Assembly (NCBI GenBank): GCA_964549915.1
Contig: CAZJWX010000001.1
Span: forward strand, 245,593 to 309,592
Length of the DNA stretch: 64,000 nt
Reading direction: 5' to 3'
From: JAUZRW01 sp964549915
GTDB lineage: Bacteria > Chloroflexota > Anaerolineae > Aggregatilineales > Phototrophicaceae
Positions 7,502-15,710 of this stretch are shown here, in pieces. The translations under genes were made by a program, and so were the position numbers. The notes under the pieces were generated by a model that saw nothing but the letters and a program-made list of their open reading frames with translations, was not told the DNA's origin and did not search any database. Numbering within the stretch: the stretch's first letter is position 1; each line of letters begins with the position of its first letter.

Positions 7502-8641
7502 ATGGAACTCGAACGGATTCTGCGTCCTGGCTTGCAAGGTGTTGTGGCGGCAGAGACGCGCCTCAGCCGTGTGGACGGCGAACGGGGCGAACTCATCATC
7601 GGCGGTTACGCGCTGGAAGACATCGCCCCCCATGCGGCCTTCGAAGAGATGGTCTATTTGCTGTGGGAAGATCGACTCCCGACAGTTGCGGAGTTGAAGG
7701 CTTTTCGGGAGGAACTCGCCGGCCTGCGTCACCTGCCGGAGGTCGCCCTGCAATCCCTGCGCGAAGCAGCTCAGCAGGCGCTGCCCGTCATGGATGCGCT
7801 GCGGATGGCTGCGGGGCTGCTCAGCCTCAATGCTGATGCCGATGATGCACAGGCGGCGGCACGAGCACTGCTGGCGGCCTTCCCCACCATCATCGCGGCC
7901 TACTGGCGGCTGCGCAGTGGGCAAGCCCCCATCGCCCCGGATGCATCGCTCTCTCATGCTGCAAATTACCTCTACATGCTCAATGGCGAAGCGCCCTCAC
8001 AGGAGCGCATCCGCGCATTGGATACCTACCTGAATACCGTGATTGATCACGGTTTCAACGCCTCGACCTTCACCGCCCGCGTGATCATCTCCACCCAGTC
8101 CGATTTGATCTCGGCAGTTGTTGGGGCGGTTGGCGCTTTGAAAGGCCCGTTGCATGGCGGCGCACCGGGGCCAGCACTGGATACTGTCTTCGAAATTGGC
8201 AAACCGGAGAATGCCGAAGTGGTGCTGCGGGCGAAATTGGAGCGTGGCGACCGCTTGATGGGCTTCGGGCACCGCGTCTATAAAGTGCGCGATCCGCGTG
8301 CGGATGTGCTGAACGTCGCGGCAGAGCGTTTCTTCGTTGATGGCGACCAGCGCGAACTCTACGATCTGGCACGGCATGTCGAGAAGACCGCGCTTGACCT
8401 ACTGGAGGAATACAAGCCGGGACGCCGTTTGCAGACCAATGTCGAATTCTACACCGCGCTGGTGCTGCACGGGGTCGGTTTGCCGAGCGATCTCTTCGCA
8501 CCGACCTTCGCCATCTCCCGCGTTGGCGGCTGGACGGCGCACGCCCTGGAACACATGGCAGCAGGACGTTTGCTGCGTCCGCTGGCGCAGTACGTCGGCG
8601 AGACGGGGCGGGCTTTCACGCCGCTGCAAGAGCGAGGATAA
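7502..8641 (+). CDS. Citrate synthase family protein
   Basis: A 379-residue short-type citrate synthase that condenses acetyl-CoA and oxaloacetate; methylcitrate synthase is the main alternative. H218 in LHGGAP and H257 in GFGHRVYKVRDPR are the catalytic histidines. The third catalytic position is Glu in NVEFY where E. coli and pig enzymes have Asp; NVEF is also known in actinobacterial and related enzymes. AISRVGGW-x-AHALEH closes the active site region. No NADH-allosteric N-terminal extension is seen. The start has GAAAGGA upstream, abutting the structured leader. It converges with the PatB-type gene. Confidence 0.88.
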   Translation: MELERILRPGLQGVVAAETRLSRVDGERGELIIGGYALEDIAPHAAFEEMVYLLWEDRLPTVAELKAFREELAGLRHLPEVALQSLREAAQQALPVMDALRMAAGLLSLNADADDAQAAARALLAAFPTIIAAYWRLRSGQAPIAPDASLSHAANYLYMLNGEAPSQERIRALDTYLNTVIDHGFNASTFTARVIISTQSDLISAVVGAVGALKGPLHGGAPGPALDTVFEIGKPENAEVVLRAKLERGDRLMGFGHRVYKVRDPRADVLNVAAERFFVDGDQRELYDLARHVEKTALDLLEEYKPGRRLQTNVEFYTALVLHGVGLPSDLFAPTFAISRVGGWTAHALEHMAAGRLLRPLAQYVGETGRAFTPLQERG

Positions 8642-8656
8642 GAGCCGACAAGAGGT

Positions 8657-8678
8657 GGGGAGCGTGTTGCCGCTCCCC
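8657..8678. terminator. Hairpin between convergent citrate synthase and PatB-type genes
   Basis: GGGGAGCG (8657-8664) pairs perfectly with CGCTCCCC (8671-8678) around a six-base loop, midway between the two stop codons. No T tract follows on either strand. A shared terminator is likely by position but the class is uncertain. Confidence 0.5.
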
Positions 8679-8689
8679 TACGCTGCGCT

Positions 8690-9874
8690 TCAACTGCCGA
8701 TGACCGATTGCCTGAGCCGCTGTAATCCTTGCGCAACGATGCTGCGGGGGGTGGCGAAATTCAATCGCACATACGGCTCGTACCCCGCGCCGAAGAACGT
8801 CCCCGGATTCAGCGCGACCTTCGCTTCTTTCAGGAAGTACTCGCGGGCGTTCTCGTGGCCGTCCAGCGGCAGCGCCGAAGCATCAATCCACAGCAGGTAG
8901 GTCGATTCGGGGACGGTTGTCTTAAGCATGGGCAGGTGCTCGTGCAGGTAGTTCAGGACGAAATCGCGGTTCGCGGTCAGGTAGCTGCGCAGGGCCGCAA
9001 GCCAGTCTTCGCTGTCGCGGTAGCCCGCAAGCGCCGCCGTGTATGCCAGCGTATCTACATGATAGCCGGAATACATCGCGATGCCCTGCATCTTCTGGCG
9101 CAATTCTTCGTTGGGGACAATCGCAACCGAACAAGCCAGCCCCGCCAGATTGTAGGTCTTGGTTGGTGCGATCAGCGTCACGGTCTGCTGTTCCAGTTCG
9201 GGCGAGAGAGTCGCAATCGGCGTGTGTGCCGTATCGCCGAGCAGCAAATCACTGTGGATCTCATCCGCGCAGATCACGATGTCGTGCTCCAGACAGATTT
9301 CCCCCAGCCGCTGTAATTCCTCAGGCGTGAAAGACTGACCAATGGGGTTGTGCGGATTGCAGAGATAGTAGAGCGAAGTCTGTGGGATGATCGCCGCTTC
9401 CAGGGCCTCGAAGTCGATCTCATAGCGAAAGGTCTGCTCGCCCGTTTCGATGCGGCGCAGCGGCACCGCCTGCGGGAAACGCTCCCGGTGCCCCGGGACC
9501 CAGTGAAAGGGGCCATACACGGGAGAATTCATCAAGATACCATCGCCGGGCTTGCCGACGGCCTGCGCCACGACGTTCAACCCCAGCACCATACCGGGCA
9601 GGAACAGAATCTGCTCCGGCTGGATCGTCCAGTTGTGGCGCTCCTGCATGCGCTGCACGATGATCTCGCGCAGTTCCGGGGATGGCCCCGTATAGCCGAA
9701 GATGCCGTGCGAGACACGCGCGTGCAACGCATCGAGCACAGCGGGTGGCGCCTGGAAATCCATATCCGCCACCCACATTGGCAGCACCTCGTCGTCGAAC
9801 ATGCCCCACTTGAAGCAGTCGGTTCCGCTGCGATCAATCACCGAATCGAAATCAAAAGTCTGTGCCGTTGTCAT
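8690..9874 (-). CDS. PatB/MalY-type PLP aminotransferase (C-S lyase)
   Basis: A 394-residue fold-type I PLP enzyme. It begins with FDFDSVIDRSGTDCFKWG and LPMWVADMDF, the signature of the MalY/PatB cystathionine beta-lyase subgroup. NPHNPIG at 173-179, the D204 cofactor motif ADEIHSD and Schiff-base lysine K239 in PTKTYN are present, and the substrate-carboxylate Arg lies in YVRLNFATPR near the C-terminus. Such enzymes split cystathionine or cysteine conjugates and some act as aminotransferases. The ATG at 9874 is chosen because the conserved domain begins at once. It is followed by no operon partner. Confidence 0.9.
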   Translation of the reverse strand: MTTAQTFDFDSVIDRSGTDCFKWGMFDDEVLPMWVADMDFQAPPAVLDALHARVSHGIFGYTGPSPELREIIVQRMQERHNWTIQPEQILFLPGMVLGLNVVAQAVGKPGDGILMNSPVYGPFHWVPGHRERFPQAVPLRRIETGEQTFRYEIDFEALEAAIIPQTSLYYLCNPHNPIGQSFTPEELQRLGEICLEHDIVICADEIHSDLLLGDTAHTPIATLSPELEQQTVTLIAPTKTYNLAGLACSVAIVPNEELRQKMQGIAMYSGYHVDTLAYTAALAGYRDSEDWLAALRSYLTANRDFVLNYLHEHLPMLKTTVPESTYLLWIDASALPLDGHENAREYFLKEAKVALNPGTFFGAGYEPYVRLNFATPRSIVAQGLQRLRQSVIGS

Positions 9875-10031
9875 AGGCTTGCTTTCAGAGTAACTGCTGG
9901 ACAAATCGCTGCCGATTATGCGACCTGCGCTGCGACGATGCAAACCCGAACGATTCCATTGGCGCGGGCGTGCTGATGACAATGAGGCACAGAGAGACCT
10001 GCTGACGGCGTGCGCACAGACTCAATTTTGC

Positions 10032-10505
10032 TTATTCCATCAGGCGGGAGGGCACGCGCACCGCGACCGTCTCACCCGTGACGCATACCTCCCCGTTGGC
10101 GATGACCTCTGTTGTGATGACGGCCTTCTTCTCCGTCAATTCCTTCACGCGGCATTCCAGCTTGAGCGTGACTCCCATCGGCGTCGGTTTATGGTACGAG
10201 ACGCTCAATTTACCCGTGACGCAGGTGATTTCCGGCTCCGTGCCTGGTTCGCGTCCGGCGGCGTCGTACATGGCGGCGATTGCCGTGCCGATGCTGTGGC
10301 AGTCGATGAGGCTGGCGAGCAACCCGCCGTAGACATAGCCGGGGAAGGCCGTGTGTTCGGGGCGCGGATCGAACTCGCAATGGCCGACTTCTCCGTCCCA
10401 GTGCGTCTGGATGTGCAGGCCATGCGGGTTGTTGTAGCCGCAACCGTAACAGATGGCTGCATCCGGATTGTAGTATTTCTGAATCGGCGATTTTTGATCG
10501 GACAT
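10032..10505 (-). CDS. PaaI-family hotdog thioesterase
   Basis: A 157-residue hotdog protein. The central helix motif GGLLASLIDCHSIGTA has the Asp expected for the PaaI-type thioesterase mechanism, and VSYHKPTP matches the second conserved strand. The N-terminus has a C-x2-C-x2-NPHGL element seen in a subgroup of acyl-CoA thioesterases. It probably hydrolyses an aromatic or medium acyl-CoA; the substrate is not shown. The ATG at 10505 has AGGAG just upstream, so the longer frame to 10541 is not used. Single-gene unit divergent from the protease. Confidence 0.8.
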   Translation of the reverse strand: MSDQKSPIQKYYNPDAAICYGCGYNNPHGLHIQTHWDGEVGHCEFDPRPEHTAFPGYVYGGLLASLIDCHSIGTAIAAMYDAAGREPGTEPEITCVTGKLSVSYHKPTPMGVTLKLECRVKELTEKKAVITTEVIANGEVCVTGETVAVRVPSRLME

Positions 10506-10660
10506 GTTTTGCTCCTGTGTGGAATTGTGATGGTCAACCAATCGGGATTCTGTGAACGATCAAAACCAGAGTATACAAGCTTGTGCGGCTGAAAGCAGCA
10601 GCATCCACAAATTGCGTTACAATCAACGTGAATTGAATATGATCGCAGTGGAGGGGCATA

Positions 10661-11827
10661 ATGGCCTTCTTGAACCAGTTGTTGGAGGCGCAGCAGCGTT
10701 TCCAGGCGGAACTGCTCTCTAAGCGCAATGTGATTGGCGTGGGGCTGGGTTTCAAAGATTTGCGCGGTGAACCGACCGATGAGATGGCGCTGATGGCGCT
10801 GGTGGAGCAGAAGCTCCCCAGGGAAGCCCTGCGCGACGAGGATTTTGTGCCGCCGGAAATGGACGGAGCCAAGACCGATGTGCTGGAAGTCGGCACGATT
10901 CGGTCGCAGGTCAACAGTGGCCCGCGCGATTTCTGGCGTCCGACGATTCCGCCAGGAGTCAGTGTGGCGCATTACCTGGGAACGGCGGGGACGTTCGGCG
11001 CGTTAGTCTACGATCGTCGCACGGGCGAGCCGTTGATGCTCTCCAATAATCACGTGTTGGCCTACAACAACGATGCCTCCCTGGGCGATGCCATCTTGCA
11101 GCCGGGCGCGACTGACGGCGGCACCAACCCGGCGGATATTGTGGCGCAGTTGGATCGCTATTGGCGGCTGCGTTTCGTCGGAGAGCCGGAACCGATTGGT
11201 GATGACCTCATCGGCGGGGACCCGGGCAATGGGGAACAGCCCCCCACCGAACCACCGCCTGGGAGTGCCGATGGCTGTTTGCAGCTCATCATCAACCTGG
11301 GCAATGCCATCGCCGAAATGAACAACTCGCAGACTCGTATTGTGCGAGCCGAGGGCGCTGGCAAGTTCGATCCGGCAGACGCGACGACGGTCGCAGCCCA
11401 GGCAGCAATCCCTGAGAACCCGATTGATGCCGCGCTGGGCAAGCCTACCGATCCTGCACTCTTGACGGACGAAATTCTCAATATCGGGCGTATCACGGGC
11501 ACACTTGCGCCGACTCTGGGCATGGGGGTGCGCAAAATGGGACGCACAACTGGCCTGACTGAGGGCAGCATCACGGTGGTCAATACGACGGTGGATGTGA
11601 ACTATGCGACGGCTTCGGGCAAGAAGACCGCACGATTCACCGGGCAGGCCATGACAACGGGCATGAGCCAGCCGGGCGATTCTGGCTCGTTGATCGTCGC
11701 ACAGGATAGCCAGAATGCCGTCGGTCTGCTGTTTGCCGGGTCGGGCGCGGTGACAGTTTTCACGCCGATTGATGTGGTGCTGGCACGCCTGAATGTGCAG
11801 ATTACGGCTCCTGGTTCGGCGGGTTGA
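10661..11827 (+). CDS. Trypsin-fold serine protease with N-terminal VIGVGLG domain
   Basis: A 388-residue protein with a chymotrypsin-like catalytic core. H131 lies in LSNNHVLA, S341 in QPGDSGS, and D256 in PIDAALG is the likely third triad member. Residues 1-80 form a separate domain with NVIGVGLG, E-x-TDE and EDFVPPE motifs. A stand-alone homologue of that domain is encoded at 62840-63097. An Asp/Pro/Gly-rich insert (about 175-205) separates core parts. No signal peptide is seen, so it may act in the cytosol or leave by another route. GGAGGGG precedes the ATG. Substrate unknown; self-processing at the domain junction is possible (inference). Confidence 0.8.
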   Translation: MAFLNQLLEAQQRFQAELLSKRNVIGVGLGFKDLRGEPTDEMALMALVEQKLPREALRDEDFVPPEMDGAKTDVLEVGTIRSQVNSGPRDFWRPTIPPGVSVAHYLGTAGTFGALVYDRRTGEPLMLSNNHVLAYNNDASLGDAILQPGATDGGTNPADIVAQLDRYWRLRFVGEPEPIGDDLIGGDPGNGEQPPTEPPPGSADGCLQLIINLGNAIAEMNNSQTRIVRAEGAGKFDPADATTVAAQAAIPENPIDAALGKPTDPALLTDEILNIGRITGTLAPTLGMGVRKMGRTTGLTEGSITVVNTTVDVNYATASGKKTARFTGQAMTTGMSQPGDSGSLIVAQDSQNAVGLLFAGSGAVTVFTPIDVVLARLNVQITAPGSAG

Positions 11828-12002
11828 TTTCCGGCGGATGTAGGCCAGGCTGATTTCGCAGTCGGTGCGCGGGTGCAGGTAGGCTGTGCCCGTCGCAATT
11901 CCTGCCGCGTTTGCAGCCGCATCGAATCTCGCAATAGGGTTCTCTCTCCCCTTCGTGTACAGTCAGAGACATTGTTTCAAGCCCATTGCAGAAAGTGTCT
12001 TC

Positions 12003-12923
12003 ATGGCTGAACTCCTTGGCATCATCTGGAACGTCATCGCGCCGATTTTCCTCGTCGCAGGCGTTGCCTATGCAATTGGACGGCAGCTCAAGCCGGATCC
12101 ACGCAGCATCTCCCCCTTTTTGATCTACCTGTTCACCCCGGCGCTGGTCTTCCGCAGCCTGTACGAGACCGAATTGACGGGTGGCGAAATCGGCGGCTTG
12201 ATCGGTGTTGTGCTGGGACTTTCGTTCTTCATGATGTTGATCGGCATCGGTACCGCTCGCCTCTTGAAATATGACATGCGCACCGAGAGCGCCCAGGTGC
12301 TGACGCTGATCATGGTCAATGCTGCGAATTACGGCATCCCGCTCAACACCTTCGCCTTCGGTGTCGTCGGTGGACAGGTGGCGACAGTTTACTACGTCAT
12401 CAACGCCATGATGAGTAATGTGGTCGGAGTGTTCTTCGCTTCCCGTGGCAGCGTCAGCCTGCGCGATGCGCTGCTGAACGTGGTACGTGTGCCCATCATT
12501 TATGCAGCGGTGCTCGGTCTGGCACTCAACATCCTGAATGTGGAATTGCCGACGATCATTCGGCGCAGCGTCATCGAAATCGCAGCCGATGCGGCAATTC
12601 CAGTCATGCTGGCGCTGCTCGGGCTGCAATTATCGCGCGCGCGGCTCACCGGGCGCATTCGGGCCATTTCACTGGCGGCGGGGCTACGTCTGCTGGTGGG
12701 GCCTGTCATCGGGGCAGGGTTGGCGCTGCTCTTCGGCCTCAGCGGTTTGACATTCAAAGTGGCAGTGGTGGAAAGCAGCATGCCGACGGCAGTGCTGGCC
12801 AGCGCTCTGGCGACCCAGTTCGGCGGTGATGCCGAATTCGTCAGCGCGGTGACTCTGGTCTCGACGTTGGCGAGTGTCATCACGTTGAGTGTGTTGATTT
12901 TCCTGCTCGGTGGGGTTGCGTGA
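12003..12923 (+). CDS. AEC-family transporter (auxin efflux carrier superfamily)
   Basis: A 306-residue integral membrane protein with eight to ten hydrophobic helices in two halves joined by a short loop. The family hallmarks are an N-terminal IAPIFLVAGVAYAIGR helix, NAANYGIPLNTFAFG in the middle and ESSMPTAVLASALATQFGGD near the end. AEC proteins move small organic acids such as malate or malonate, or peptides. The substrate is not deducible. The ATG at 12003 marks the start of the family domain; upstream codons in frame lack coding character. It converges with the kinase-like gene, 54 bases apart. Confidence 0.88.
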   Translation: MAELLGIIWNVIAPIFLVAGVAYAIGRQLKPDPRSISPFLIYLFTPALVFRSLYETELTGGEIGGLIGVVLGLSFFMMLIGIGTARLLKYDMRTESAQVLTLIMVNAANYGIPLNTFAFGVVGGQVATVYYVINAMMSNVVGVFFASRGSVSLRDALLNVVRVPIIYAAVLGLALNILNVELPTIIRRSVIEIAADAAIPVMLALLGLQLSRARLTGRIRAISLAAGLRLLVGPVIGAGLALLFGLSGLTFKVAVVESSMPTAVLASALATQFGGDAEFVSAVTLVSTLASVITLSVLIFLLGGVA

Positions 12924-12977
12924 CGGTGATTCAGTGAGCGGGCGAACCGCACGGATCGCCCACCCAGGCGGATGAAA

Positions 12978-14102
12978 TCAGGGAATCACGCGATGGTTCA
13001 ACATGCTGTTGACCTCCTGGACGAGGCGGCGCAATTCGCTCTCGATATCCGGCGAGATGCTGTCCAGAATCAACGCTTCGCGGAAGAGATCGCGGGCTTC
13101 GCGAATCTGCCCTTCGCCAGAACGCAATTTATCCAGCCCTTTCAGCACGAAGTCCCGCGCCTGACGGGTGGCGGGATTGCTGCGCTGGTTGGGGAAGTCG
13201 CGCCCGTGCAGCGCGGCAATCTCTTGCAGGCGAATCAGAAATTCTTCTGCTGTGGGTATTTGCTGGGCAGCCCCTTTGTTCAACATGCTCTGCAACGGTT
13301 CGCTCAGGCTGGATTCCATCATGAAATCCAGTTCGTTGACATCCTTATAGCGATTGTCTACAGCTTCCAGGCCGCCTGCCTGCGGACGCAGCGCCCCCTT
13401 CTGCGGTGACATGCCCGTGAAGATCGGGTAGAGGATGCCCACGCACAGGTTGTGCAGGTCGCGGGTGTATTCCTGGTGTTCTGCCGGGGAGCCGATGAGC
13501 TGCTTGGAACTGTTGAAGTCGATCACGCTCAGGGTCGTGCCATCCCAGTAGACGTGTTCCAGCTTATGATCCAGGTAGACGATGTTGCGGTCATGCGCCA
13601 TCTTCAGCAAATTACCGAACTGTAGAGCCAGGGCCAGCCCCTCTTCGCTGGGCAGGCGGCGGCGCGGCCCTTGCTGGTTGGGCTTCATGGCATATAGCAG
13701 GTTGCGCGTGCGCGGCAGGTATTCCTCGACGATGTAGGGACGCCAGCCCGTGATGGCATATTCGGTCATTTGCTTGGTGAACGACGCGACATCCAGGCCG
13801 AAGGAGATGATCTCACCATCGGTAGGCGCCTCATCCTTGCTGGAGATGTAGCCGCAGTCTATCAACGCGACCACATGGGGACTCTCGCTGAGTGCGAAGA
13901 GTATCTCCGCCTCGTTGCCGAAGGCGCGGTATTCCCAACGCACTTCGCCATCTTCATTCAGGTGTTCCGGGCGCATCACTTTGAACGCCACATCGCGGCT
14001 GTTGCGTAGGTCGCGTGCCGCCAGCACGCGGGCGTAATGCCCCAGCGCGAAAGTATCAATATAGTTCTCGATCAGGTACAGGTCAGTCAGCGGTTGCGTC
14101 AT
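12978..14102 (-). CDS. Divergent Ser/Thr protein kinase-like protein
   Basis: A 374-residue soluble protein with a kinase domain in about residues 8-235. K41 in VAFK and E64 or E66 of the C-helix are present. The catalytic loop reads YLDHKLEHV where HRDLKPENV is usual: D178 and K180 stay, but HR becomes YL and the metal-binding Asn becomes H183. The DFG triplet is D196-F197-N198. The Gly-rich loop has a single Gly. The C-terminal 110 residues are helical and may be a TPR-like or oligomerisation module. Activity may be weak or altered. It is divergent from a PP2C phosphatase gene. Confidence 0.72.
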   Translation of the reverse strand: MTQPLTDLYLIENYIDTFALGHYARVLAARDLRNSRDVAFKVMRPEHLNEDGEVRWEYRAFGNEAEILFALSESPHVVALIDCGYISSKDEAPTDGEIISFGLDVASFTKQMTEYAITGWRPYIVEEYLPRTRNLLYAMKPNQQGPRRRLPSEEGLALALQFGNLLKMAHDRNIVYLDHKLEHVYWDGTTLSVIDFNSSKQLIGSPAEHQEYTRDLHNLCVGILYPIFTGMSPQKGALRPQAGGLEAVDNRYKDVNELDFMMESSLSEPLQSMLNKGAAQQIPTAEEFLIRLQEIAALHGRDFPNQRSNPATRQARDFVLKGLDKLRSGEGQIREARDLFREALILDSISPDIESELRRLVQEVNSMLNHRVIP

Positions 14103-14299
14103 CACTGGTACTTTCTGTGAAATCGGTCATGCCAGCCAGTTGCTGTTCTATTCTATGGCGAGTTGGCACACTCTTGCATAAATGCTTTGCAGGCGATTCC
14201 GATACTATAGAATGAAGCTATCATGCCATACCAAACCAGCATTTGGATAGGGCAGGCCTCGGGTAGAGAATTGTTGCCCACAAATCCACTAAATCATAC

Positions 14300-14305
14300 T
14301 ATAAT
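14300..14305 (+). promoter_or_regulatory. TATAAT box in the kinase/phosphatase divergent region
   Basis: A perfect -10 hexamer lies 90 bases before the phosphatase ATG. The -35 is poor (TTGCCC at 14274-14279, 20-base spacing). A second weaker element, TATAGA at 14206-14211, lies closer to the kinase gene. The gap 14103-14394 shows no other gene or tRNA. Confidence 0.35.
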
Positions 14306-14394
14306 TCAATAGAAGCTGCCGCTGTAGCGCTTGCCTTGTGCCCCGGCTTCGGTAGAATTGGTGATGAACATGGTCATTACGCGAGGAGACCCGC

Positions 14395-15399
14395 ATGGAT
14401 CGTCCCGGAAATAGCATTCGTTTGCGCAGTAGCGCCCGCAGTGACCGTGGGCGAGTGCGACAGAATAACGAAGATAGCATTCATCTCTGGGCGCACGATC
14501 ATGATGTGCTGGCAGTTGTGGCGGATGGCATGGGCGGCGCTGTTGCCGGGGAAGAAGCCAGCCGCATCGCCATCGACACAATCCAGCGCAACCTCTCCGA
14601 CGACAGCCACCGCAGCCCCAGCGACTACCGCGATTATGATTCAGAACGGCTTGCCCACTTGTTGGGGCAGGCCGTAAAAGATGCGAACCTGAACATCATT
14701 GCCAGAGCACGCAGCGTGCCCGAATTGCGCGGCATGGGGACGACGCTCACCCTGGCTTTCGCCAGAGGGGGCGATGTGACTCTGGTGCATGTGGGGGATA
14801 GCCGCGCGTATTACATTGATGGCATCGACGGCAGTATCCGGCAGATTACCTCCGACCACAGTTTTGTACAGGCGCTGGTTGATGCGGGTCACATAACGCC
14901 GGATGAGGCCGAAGAGCATCCGATGAAGAATGTCCTTTACCGCGCCCTGGGGCAGGCGGAGGAACTGGACGTTGACGTTTTACAGAACATCCAATTGCAT
15001 GTTGGGGATCGGCTGGTGTTGTGCAGCGACGGCCTGACGCTGCATGTGAACGGGGACGAGATCGCCGATGCTGCCATGGAAGCCGATGACCCCCACGCCA
15101 TCAGCGATAGGCTCGTTGAACTCGCTAACGAACGCGGCGGCAAAGATAATGTCAGCGTGATCGTCATCGTAGTCGAACCCTCAGAAGAGGTCATGGAAGC
15201 TGTCGGGCAGCAATTCGCCGCCAACCATGAAGATGACGAAGACCCCACGCTCCCCTTCGACCCCGACCTTTACCAGATCACCCACTCCAACGTGCAGGAA
15301 GATAGCGACAACCCCAACGCCGCGCATTCATCACAGCGAGATCGAAAGATGACGGGCGTTTATGGTGAGGGGCACGATTCACTTGAGCCGCTGCAATGA
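14395..15399 (+). CDS. PP2C-type Ser/Thr protein phosphatase
   Basis: A 334-residue PPM/PP2C phosphatase. The metal-binding motifs are in order: SDRGRVRQNNED near residue 20, VADGMGG near 45, GTTLTLA near 110, VGDSRAY near 130, CSDGL near 215 and GKDNVSV near 245. The last 75 residues form an acidic, low-complexity cytosolic tail without a membrane helix, unlike PstP/PrpC forms with a membrane anchor. The start follows GAGGAG. It should remove phosphate from Ser/Thr, perhaps opposing the adjacent kinase-like protein and acting on the PBP encoded next. The genes are 311 bases apart, so co-transcription is not certain. Confidence 0.93.
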   Translation: MDRPGNSIRLRSSARSDRGRVRQNNEDSIHLWAHDHDVLAVVADGMGGAVAGEEASRIAIDTIQRNLSDDSHRSPSDYRDYDSERLAHLLGQAVKDANLNIIARARSVPELRGMGTTLTLAFARGGDVTLVHVGDSRAYYIDGIDGSIRQITSDHSFVQALVDAGHITPDEAEEHPMKNVLYRALGQAEELDVDVLQNIQLHVGDRLVLCSDGLTLHVNGDEIADAAMEADDPHAISDRLVELANERGGKDNVSVIVIVVEPSEEVMEAVGQQFAANHEDDEDPTLPFDPDLYQITHSNVQEDSDNPNAAHSSQRDRKMTGVYGEGHDSLEPLQ

Positions 15400-15710
15400 T
15401 CGGCATGGAGTGCAAACCGCGTTCGGGCTATCGTGTGGGCGGCTTCTGTAGTCGCCCCTTGGTGTTCTACCCTCCATTCGCCTGTCTCAACCCCATACGA
15501 TCGGCATTTGCCCTCATTGCCGTCTGAGCACGCCTCACTGATTTGCGCAGCACGTGAAAATCCGTGATAATGAAAACACAACAGTCCCCCTATCGCTGAC
15601 CAACCCAAACCTGAACGGGTTGCAAAAGGGGTTCTGCCGCCGCGCCTGAGATGCGGTACAATGTGCCTTATTGACGTGTCCGACCCGACGAAGCGAGAAA
15701 TAAGCCGATT
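15400..15710. other. Intergenic stretch ahead of the class A PBP gene
   Basis: The gap holds a GGGCG/CGCCC hairpin soon after the phosphatase stop, a perfect dyad CAACCC (15601-15606) with GGGTTG (15617-15622), and a TACAAT -10-like box at 15657-15662 just ahead of the PBP gene. No convincing -35 and no tRNA or small gene were found. A separate promoter for the PBP is likely. Confidence 0.4.

Noticed and set aside
11802..12629. A 275-residue minus-strand frame opposite the AEC transporter
   Set aside because: The plus strand gives a clear membrane transporter. The reverse product is a His/Asp-rich shadow.
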